NCBI GenBank assembly: GCA_009842245.1
Contig: VYFT01000037.1
Coordinates: 1-64,000, forward strand
DNA from: Gammaproteobacteria bacterium
Lineage (GTDB): Bacteria; Pseudomonadota; Gammaproteobacteria; Pseudomonadales; Azotimanducaceae
Direction of reading: 5' to 3'
DNA: 64,000 nt
Of this stretch, positions 57,723 to 64,000 are shown piece after piece. The notes beneath the pieces were generated by a model. The model was not told the origin of the DNA. It was given only the letters and a program-made list of their open reading frames with translations, and made no database searches. The position numbers and the translations under genes were made by a program. Each line of letters starts with the position of its first letter. Position 1 is the stretch's first letter.

Positions 57723-59444
57723 ATGAACATTTTGCAACGAATAATAACAGCATCGATCTTAATCCTCGTTACTTTTGCATGGGGTCAAGAGCAAGACTCT
57801 GATGTCTTGGTGCAAGCCCTTCAAGACGAGATGGAACGAACCCTCAATGATCTCAAAGACGAAGAAAACAATTCAGGTGAGATTTACTTCGTTTCGTATC
57901 GTGTGATAGACACTCGGTACGAGACGCATAACTACGAATTAGGAGGATTGGTAACTTCACAACGTGGAGGAGATCGTTACTTATATGTTGATCTCAGGAT
58001 TGGATCGTACGAAGTCGACCAATCTAACTTTATGGGGCGTGGCGTTAGCAGCTTTGAGGGTCAAGAAATTCTTCCACTAGAAGATGATTACGATGAGATA
58101 CGCAGGGTTGCTTGGCGCGTAACAGATAGAGTGTTCAAGAGTCGAATCAATGCGTTCGCACAGAAACAAACTGCACTAGCCAATCAAAGTTCCACTGAAG
58201 AACGAGATCCAGACTTTACTGAGGAACCGGCCTTTGAGTACAGGTCCGACCACAAGTTCGACAGCGATAGTCCGGAAGCGTTTACGCAGGCTGGCAAGGA
58301 CTTGTCCGGTCTATTCTTGGATGTTTCAGATATTTATTCATCAAGGGTTTCAACCACGGCGACGACGCGCCGAGTGTTATTTTTGAATTCTGAGGGTAGT
58401 CTTTCCGATTACGACGAACAAAAATGCGAGATTTTGACCACTGCTTCGACTCAAAACGAGAAGGGTCAAGAGTTGCGAGATTTTCGCACTCACTACGGTA
58501 TTGATTGTTCACACCTTCCAGATATAGCGACGATGAAGAGTGATGTTCAAGGTATGATTTCAAGTCTGCAAGTCATGCGAATGGCAAGCGAGCTTGAAGA
58601 CGTCTATTTTGGACCAATCATGTTTGAGGGCCAAGCGGCTGCGCAGTTTTTAAAGACGTATCTTGTTTCAAAGCTTGCCGCGAGCCGTCCTCCAATGTCT
58701 GCTAATCCAGGCCAGTTTCGGCCACCTCGAAACTCTTTTATGGACAGAATTGGGGCTCGAGTAACCGCACGTCAGATTAACGTGATCAATGACCCGACCT
58801 TGACCGAGTATCAAGGTCGGCGACTGATCGGTAGCTACCCAGTAGACATGGAAGGGGTTCCGCCACAGCGGACACTCCTCGTTGAAGAGGGTCGATTACA
58901 GACCATGTTGACGACCCGGACTCCGGTCGATGACTTTCGCAAGAGTACTGGTTCAAAAAGAAGAACAGGGTTTGGTGGGCTAGGTGGTGTTCCTGGCAAT
59001 GTTCTGATTGAACCACAGGATGGACTTTCCGCAGAAGAAATGAAGGAAGAGTTATGGGAGTTATTGCGAGACTTCAATGTTGAATTTGGGGTTCTAGTGC
59101 GCCAAATTTCAGCACCAAGCGCTATCAGTGGTAGTGCACGAGGCTTGTCTAATGTCATGGAAGCTTACAAGGTCTATCCTGACGGACGGGAAGAAATGTT
59201 AGCGCCTGTTGAGCTGCTGGATATCACAGACCGAACACTACGCGATATAGTGGCAGTTTCAGCTGAGGTCACTCAGTTTGATACCACCTACTTTGGTGGG
59301 ACAGGTAGAGGCACGACGCCAGTGTCCATTGTTGCTCCTTCCATCATTATTGAAGAACTAGGGGCACGGAAGGTTCAAGGGTCTGGTACACTTCCGCCGG
59401 TGGTTCCTCACCCTTATTCGGAAGAGCCGGCCATTAGCGACTGA
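57723..59444 (+). CDS. Secreted TldE/PmbA-like protein without metal motif (copy 4, TldE-like)
   Basis: A 573-residue protein with a signal peptide (about 1-21, TFAWGQEQ), closely related to copy 2 (NSFMDRIGARVTARQ, RLIGSYPVDMEGVPPQR, RKSTGSKRRTG, SIVAPSIIIEELG). The HExxxH position reads LKTYLVSKLAAS and there is no Cys motif. Its ATG follows the copy 3 stop by three bases, so copies 3 and 4 are probably translated together as a TldD-TldE pair. Confidence 0.83.
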   Translation: MNILQRIITASILILVTFAWGQEQDSDVLVQALQDEMERTLNDLKDEENNSGEIYFVSYRVIDTRYETHNYELGGLVTSQRGGDRYLYVDLRIGSYEVDQSNFMGRGVSSFEGQEILPLEDDYDEIRRVAWRVTDRVFKSRINAFAQKQTALANQSSTEERDPDFTEEPAFEYRSDHKFDSDSPEAFTQAGKDLSGLFLDVSDIYSSRVSTTATTRRVLFLNSEGSLSDYDEQKCEILTTASTQNEKGQELRDFRTHYGIDCSHLPDIATMKSDVQGMISSLQVMRMASELEDVYFGPIMFEGQAAAQFLKTYLVSKLAASRPPMSANPGQFRPPRNSFMDRIGARVTARQINVINDPTLTEYQGRRLIGSYPVDMEGVPPQRTLLVEEGRLQTMLTTRTPVDDFRKSTGSKRRTGFGGLGGVPGNVLIEPQDGLSAEEMKEELWELLRDFNVEFGVLVRQISAPSAISGSARGLSNVMEAYKVYPDGREEMLAPVELLDITDRTLRDIVAVSAEVTQFDTTYFGGTGRGTTPVSIVAPSIIIEELGARKVQGSGTLPPVVPHPYSEEPAISD

Positions 59445-60003
59445 CTCAAAAGGGACGTATACAACGTTCGTTTTGACCGAGAAATACTGAGCTTCTCGTA
59501 GCAGTGTGGGCACGTGCCTGCGTGCACGTAAGTGTTTATTCGAGCCCACGCGTTCGATTCGAAGTGAGGAAAGTTCAGTATTTCTACACGTGTTGTTCTT
59601 GTAGGAAGCTTCGATAATTTGTTCGACGTAGATTGAGCATGCGCCGCACAGTCGTTCGGCGAACATTACTTGGACCGAAGAGAGTGTTCGGTTCGCGAAG
59701 TCGCGTTGCAGAACATTTGGCCAGAAGTGATCGCACAATTTTTGTATTGATTAGTTCTGACAAGAGTTTCAGATGGTCTGTCCGCGGATCGTAGTCGATT
59801 GTCTTCGGCAGAGCGCGAACGGTAGCGTTTTACGGGACGTTTGAATCCGTATTCAATGCACTATTTTGTCCGTATTGAGCCGTGTTTTGTACACGTGGTC
59901 AACGAAGGATGAAGCTACTCTCAATCGTATAATGCAATAACAAGCCGATTGTTTAAAATTTCATACTTTAAAGAACACTGTCACTAATCCTTTTAAGGAC
60001 TGC
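59445..60003. other. Intergenic region between the TldD/TldE-like genes and the exporter genes
   Basis: About 560 bases with no convincing protein gene. Short frames exist (for example 51 arginine-rich codons from 59639) but have no ribosome site. It contains two adjacent palindromes, GGCACGTGCC (59509-59518) and CGTGCACG (59521-59528), and a perfect TATAAT at 59928-59933 about 70 bases before the ATPase gene, without a clear -35. AAGGA precedes the ATPase start. I saw no peptide precursor. Confidence 0.45.
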
Positions 60004-60714
60004 ATGAAGAAAGTAATCTCGGTCAGAAATCTGTGTCGGACGTTCCACGTAGGGGACATTGATGTCCATGCACTAGATCATGTAAGTCTAGACATTCATC
60101 AAGGTGAGTTCATCGCTGTGATGGGACCGTCTGGAAGTGGGAAATCTACGCTGATGAACATTCTTGGGTGTTTAGATACTCCGACATCCGGAACCTACGA
60201 ACTGTTGGAACACACAGTATCAGAAATGGAAGACAATGAGTTGTCCGACATTCGCAATCAATACCTTGGTTTTGTGTTTCAGAGCTTTCACTTACTTCCT
60301 CGCCTTACGGCTTGGGATAACGTATTGTTACCCATGCGTTATATTCGTTCTGCTAATACCAGCGCAAGTGAAATCATCAAGCGAGCGCATGAGGTTGTTA
60401 AAGACTTGGGTATGGATGACAGAATGAAACACACTCCCAATCAACTCTCCGGAGGACAACGGCAACGAGTCGCAATCGCGAGGGCACTGGTGACAAATCC
60501 GTCGCTCTTACTAGCGGATGAACCGACGGGGAATTTGGACTCTAAGACTTCGGCCAATATTTTGTCTCTATTTGATGCTTTGAACGAGCAAAATCAAACA
60601 ATTTTGATTGTGACTCACGAAGATGAAGTTGCTAAGCACGCGACTCGTGTAATTCATATGCGTGATGGCAAAATTGAAGGTGAGATGGAGAATACTAAGT
60701 TTGCGGTAGCGTAG
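60004..60714 (+). CDS. ABC exporter ATP-binding protein (MacB-like)
   Basis: A 236-residue ATPase with Walker [27 protein letters not shown], signature [15 protein letters not shown], Walker [13 protein letters not shown] and switch His in VTHEDEVA. The FxxFxLLPxLTAxxN motif places it with MacB/LolD/FtsE-type ATPases. It is not closely similar to the ATPase at 46012. Its permease is not in the window and should lie beyond 64000. Three adaptor genes follow. Confidence 0.93.
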   Translation: MKKVISVRNLCRTFHVGDIDVHALDHVSLDIHQGEFIAVMGPSGSGKSTLMNILGCLDTPTSGTYELLEHTVSEMEDNELSDIRNQYLGFVFQSFHLLPRLTAWDNVLLPMRYIRSANTSASEIIKRAHEVVKDLGMDDRMKHTPNQLSGGQRQRVAIARALVTNPSLLLADEPTGNLDSKTSANILSLFDALNEQNQTILIVTHEDEVAKHATRVIHMRDGKIEGEMENTKFAVA

Positions 60715-60748
60715 ACAGACTGATCGTAGGAGTTAGCAAAGAGAAAAA

Positions 60749-61738
60749 ATGGTAACACAAACATTCGACAAGTTTCGCAGTTGTTGTTTTCGGTGTCTGG
60801 CAGTACTTCCGCTTTCGATCTTCACCGTAGCAGCGTGGGCCGAGGTAGAAGTAGTTCTTGTTACTGGCGAAATTGAGGACGGAAATGCGCAGTCCGTGGA
60901 GATGCCTCGCTTGCCAGGCTCATATTCAAGGACGATCTCGTGGATGGCACCCGAGGGTGAGCTAGTCCAGCCTGGAGACCCAATTGTTGAGCTGGATCCT
61001 GGTGATCTTGAGTCGCAGCTAGAACAAGCAGAAGTAAATATTGAGGCACAGATCACGGGCGCGGAGTCTCAAGAAGCCGCGCACGAGTTGAGGATCTTCG
61101 ATGCTACAACAAGTCTCATTGAGACCGAGTCGAGGTTAGAAAATGTACGTTTGGACTCAATGGTACCAAGAGAGACTGTACCAGAGCTAACCTACGACCG
61201 AAACCGGTTAGCACTAGCCAATGCGATACACTCTTTAGAAAGATCTATTCGAAGTCTAGAAGAAGCTTACGACGCTCGCGATAGAGATCGACCGATGGCA
61301 GAACGTGACTTGTTGAACGCGCAAAACGAAAAAACACGCATAGAAAACGCATTAAAGCACACGAAGTTCTATGCGGAACAGTCAGGTATAGTGATTTATG
61401 GGGAGAACAGACTCACTGGATTGAAGATTTTTCCCGGTGAAAGTTATGGTTCTGGAACAACGCTTCTGATCGTTGCGAGTCGTGAAGATCTACAGTTTAG
61501 ATTTTGGGTACATGAAGCAGATATTCGAAAAATAGTACTCGGCGACGAAGTTGTAGTATCGCCCGACGCTGTTGGGGACGCGAAAGTTAGAACTAAAGTA
61601 ACCTGGATGTCCAACCAAGCGGCTAGTCGAAACGACTGGAGTACAGCTGGATACTATGAAATCCTAACTGAACCTTTGGATGAGATACCCGAAGTGTATA
61701 AACCGGGTATGTCAATTTTGGGAGTAATTAACAAATGA
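60749..61738 (+). CDS. Membrane-fusion (HlyD-like) adaptor, first of three
   Basis: A 329-residue protein with a hydrophobic N-terminal export segment (about 15-31), a first lipoyl-like half (ISWMAPEGELVQPGDPIVELD), a coiled-coil region (about 85-205), a second half (HTKFYAEQSGIVIYGENR) and a barrel domain (FRFWVHEADIRKIVLGDEVVV). It fits the adaptor plan but lacks the strong consensus of MacA. The next gene starts within its stop codon (ATGA). Confidence 0.8.
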   Translation: MVTQTFDKFRSCCFRCLAVLPLSIFTVAAWAEVEVVLVTGEIEDGNAQSVEMPRLPGSYSRTISWMAPEGELVQPGDPIVELDPGDLESQLEQAEVNIEAQITGAESQEAAHELRIFDATTSLIETESRLENVRLDSMVPRETVPELTYDRNRLALANAIHSLERSIRSLEEAYDARDRDRPMAERDLLNAQNEKTRIENALKHTKFYAEQSGIVIYGENRLTGLKIFPGESYGSGTTLLIVASREDLQFRFWVHEADIRKIVLGDEVVVSPDAVGDAKVRTKVTWMSNQAASRNDWSTAGYYEILTEPLDEIPEVYKPGMSILGVINK

Positions 61739-62949
61739 AGAATTCTCTATTTAAGATGATTAAGTCTGCTCGCAAGCCAGCTTTGCTTGCGATGCTGGTT
61801 TTACTCGTTGTAGTGTGTGCACAAGCTACGCAGTGGAAAGATGTACAAAAAGAGACAAAATTTACTGTGTCTGTGAGTGCAACTGGTGTGGTTGATTCAA
61901 AGGAGTTTGAATCGATCGGTGCGCCTCCTACATCTCGGTGGCGGTCTAGAATCGAGTGGATCGTACCAGAAGGAAAACGGGTGAGTGAAGATGAAGTTGT
62001 AGTTCGAATTGAAGGATCCCGAACGGATGAGCGTATTCGCGAACTGGAAGGTGAACTCAATGTCCACGCTGGCGATGTAGGCGTGGACAAAGAAGAAAAG
62101 CAGCAACAAATACGACAAGAAGCCCTTAATATGTCGAATCTCAAGGCAAACGTGGAGAAGGCGGCGCGGATGGCTGAAGTTCCTGCGGGGATCATTCCGG
62201 GTATTGAGTATCGTAAACTTGTCGAGAGCCGGCGCTTAGCCGAGACACTGTACGACCGGGCCTTGTATCGAAAACAGTTGAGTGATAGAGATAAAGTCGC
62301 GAAAGAAGAAAATAAACAAAGGGAGATCGCCCGGGCACAACTTCGGCTCGCTGAAGCAAAACGTGCATTAGACACGTTCACTATTCGTGCGGGTCGCCCC
62401 GGTATCGCGGTAATTGGAACGGGCTGGGGTGGTGAAAAACTTACTGCAGGATCCAGCGCGAGTGGTGGAATTCAAATGGTAAAAATTGTGGACGACACTC
62501 AGTTATTGATTCGCGCGACCATACCGGAAAATTTAGCGACCGTGCTCAAAGTAGGACAAAAAGCCGTAATTGTTACTGAAACAACGGGTACCGCTGAGCT
62601 TTTGGGCGAGGTACATTCTGTAGGAAACACAGTCCGTCGCAAGTCCCCGAAGTCACTAGAGAGAGTTCGAGATTTCACCGTCGAACTCGACGAAGATTAC
62701 TCGGAGATCCTGCGTATTGGGGGTTCCGTTGAAGTCAAAGTGGAAGTCGAAACATTCAACAACGTACTAACTGTGCCGAAAGACGCACTCGTATATAGAC
62801 AGGGGAAACCTGGCGTGTTTACCCCAAAACTTCATTTTGGAGGTTTTGTTTTTACTGACCAGTGGCAACCAGTTAAATTAGGGAAAGCTAGTCAAGATGA
62901 CTTTATCGTGAAGGAAGGACTAGAAGCAGGACAGAGAGTAAGACTATGA
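61735..62949 (+). CDS. Membrane-fusion (HlyD-like) adaptor, second of three
   Basis: A 404-residue protein with an N-terminal membrane or signal segment (about 14-30), first half RIEWIVPEGKRVSEDEVVVRIE, a coiled-coil hairpin rich in Lys/Glu (about 95-210), second half DTFTIRAGRPGIAVIGTGWGG (listed here in two parts, DTFTIRAGRPGIAV and IGTGWGG) and a barrel domain (LIRATIPENLATVLKVGQKAVI), ending with a C-terminal domain. It overlaps the genes on both sides by four bases. Confidence 0.8.
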   Translation: MKNSLFKMIKSARKPALLAMLVLLVVVCAQATQWKDVQKETKFTVSVSATGVVDSKEFESIGAPPTSRWRSRIEWIVPEGKRVSEDEVVVRIEGSRTDERIRELEGELNVHAGDVGVDKEEKQQQIRQEALNMSNLKANVEKAARMAEVPAGIIPGIEYRKLVESRRLAETLYDRALYRKQLSDRDKVAKEENKQREIARAQLRLAEAKRALDTFTIRAGRPGIAVIGTGWGGEKLTAGSSASGGIQMVKIVDDTQLLIRATIPENLATVLKVGQKAVIVTETTGTAELLGEVHSVGNTVRRKSPKSLERVRDFTVELDEDYSEILRIGGSVEVKVEVETFNNVLTVPKDALVYRQGKPGVFTPKLHFGGFVFTDQWQPVKLGKASQDDFIVKEGLEAGQRVRL

Positions 62950-64000
62950 AGATGTTGAAGTTCTTAACCGGCACTCTTGCACTTGCAGTTTTTGTGTGTG
63001 GCTTTGGGTGTTCATTTGATACACGAGAGTACTCGAAAGTTATCATAGAACCGCGAGACTATCATGAATTCTTCGTCCGTGCTCATGGAGAGATTATTTC
63101 TACCCAGTCCGACCCCGTGCAAGTAGGGGGAAATGTTCGTGCCGAGTTTACTATTGCGTGGATGATCCCTGAGTATTCCGAGGTAAAAGCAGGCGATGTC
63201 GTGGTTCGCTTCGACAACGCAGACATGGTTCAAGTACGAGACCGCAGCTTATTGCAACTCGAGCGCCAGCAGTCGTCAATAGACAATTTCATTAATTCGA
63301 GCTTTGGGGAACGAATTCAACTAGGACACGAAGATATTCGGGTTGATGGAGAAATTGATATTGCCGCGATCTACACCCTACTCGACGACGAAGTGTTTAG
63401 CCGTAACGAGCTAATTGATCAGGTAGGCAACTTAGAGTACTTGAGACAGCTAGGTGAATTTATTCAATGGCAAATTCAAACTCACGACCGCCGTCACGAT
63501 GCAGAAATCACCCGACTGGAAGCGAATCTTGAGGCTACTGAGCAGCAATTTGAAACGCAACAAGAAACACTTAACAACATGGAAATCAAGAGTCCTTCGG
63601 ATGGAACATTCATTTACGGGTCTACCTGGTGGGGTACTAAATACGCACCTGGTCAGACGGTGTGGCGAAACTCGAGAGTGGGTGAGATTCCAGTGAAGGG
63701 AATGATTCAAGCGAGACTTCATGTCTTAGAAGTCGATGCTATTGGCGTCGAAGTCGGTCAGACGGTTAGGATGTGGTTGCATAGCGCGTTAGATCAAGAA
63801 ATAACAGGGAAGATCGTTGATATATCACACATCGCCGCCGCGCGAGATCAGGTAGATCCAACGAAGTATTTCACCGTGAGTGTAGACATTGATAACATTG
63901 ATGCTGACCTAATGCGTGTTGGAAGTACTATCGAAGCAGAAGTCGTCACAGGTGAATTGGAAAATGCATATTTAATTCCACAGCAAGCTGTGTATATTGA
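62946..64000 (+). CDS. Membrane-fusion (HlyD-like) adaptor, third of three (partial at window end)
   Basis: The frame is open from ATG 62946 to the end of the window (351 complete codons). An N-terminal hydrophobic segment ends in a lipobox-like GFGCS (Cys near residue 22). It then has FTIAWMIPEYSEVKAGDVVVRF, a coiled-coil (about 95-215), the second half MEIKSPSDGTFIYGSTWWG and a barrel domain (IQARLHVLEVDAIGVEVGQTV). The shared layout with the two upstream genes shows they are paralogues. The end is missing. Confidence 0.8.
   Translation, partial: MKMLKFLTGTLALAVFVCGFGCSFDTREYSKVIIEPRDYHEFFVRAHGEIISTQSDPVQVGGNVRAEFTIAWMIPEYSEVKAGDVVVRFDNADMVQVRDRSLLQLERQQSSIDNFINSSFGERIQLGHEDIRVDGEIDIAAIYTLLDDEVFSRNELIDQVGNLEYLRQLGEFIQWQIQTHDRRHDAEITRLEANLEATEQQFETQQETLNNMEIKSPSDGTFIYGSTWWGTKYAPGQTVWRNSRVGEIPVKGMIQARLHVLEVDAIGVEVGQTVRMWLHSALDQEITGKIVDISHIAAARDQVDPTKYFTVSVDIDNIDADLMRVGSTIEAEVVTGELENAYLIPQQAVYI

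Noticed and set aside
59358..59738. 126-codon minus-strand frame in the gap after the TldD/TldE-like genes
   Set aside because: It overlaps the end of copy 4, lacks a ribosome site, and its product is unremarkable.
59639..59794. 51-codon arginine-rich plus-strand frame as a possible peptide precursor for the TldD/TldE-like system
   Set aside because: No Shine-Dalgarno, no leader/core structure, and no motif typical of modified peptides.

Overview
This 64 kb window is chromosomal DNA from a gram-negative bacterium, most likely a marine-type gammaproteobacterium. The evidence is the order lpxH-folD-tRNA genes-tig-clpP-clpX-hup-ppiD, the pair rnhA-dnaQ, and NhaB, SohB, NfuA and an LpxH of gammaproteobacterial type. 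Base composition is intermediate and slightly AT-leaning, and GTG and TTG starts are common. I cannot name the genus. There is no rRNA, CRISPR array, prophage or insertion sequence.

Layout. 1-2.4 kb: end of lpxH, folD, a small membrane protein and tRNA-Pro, tRNA-Arg and tRNA-His. 2.4-9.8 kb: the protein-quality operon (trigger factor, ClpP, ClpX, HU, PpiD), then rnhA and dnaQ. 9.8-15 kb: NhaB, SohB, AcuI-type acrylyl-CoA reductase and a CPA2 antiporter. 15-25.2 kb: a DUF8091-type protein, a DUF5916 outer-membrane protein, a split-barrel oxidoreductase, MetH, NfuA, a secreted prodomain-like protein and a porin-like protein. 25.2-32.1 kb is accessory in character: an intact AAA/DUF4143 ATPase behind regularly spaced TAGCGA repeats, a membrane-anchored helical-repeat protein, a second AAA/DUF4143 gene broken by one in-frame TGA, and a serine hydrolase. 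32.2-38.9 kb: a complete LIV-type ABC importer with an acyl-CoA synthetase inside the operon. 38.8-44.4 kb: a C15-peptidase-like protein with Ser in place of Cys, an aminotransferase, a 3-methyladenine glycosylase, a lipoprotein and class I fumarase. 44.7-49.1 kb: a four-gene MacAB-like ABC exporter. 49-52.3 kb: threonine ammonia-lyase and acetoacetyl-CoA ligase.

52.4-64 kb holds the most unusual locus. Four tandem secreted TldD/PmbA-family proteins alternate TldD-like, TldE-like, TldD-like, TldE-like, and only the third keeps a full HExxxH plus Cys metal site. They are followed by an ABC ATPase and three consecutive, translationally overlapping membrane-fusion-type adaptor genes, the last running off the window. 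I read this as a duplicated, exported TldD/TldE peptidase pair next to a tripartite-type ABC exporter. The link between the two halves is inference from proximity and strand.
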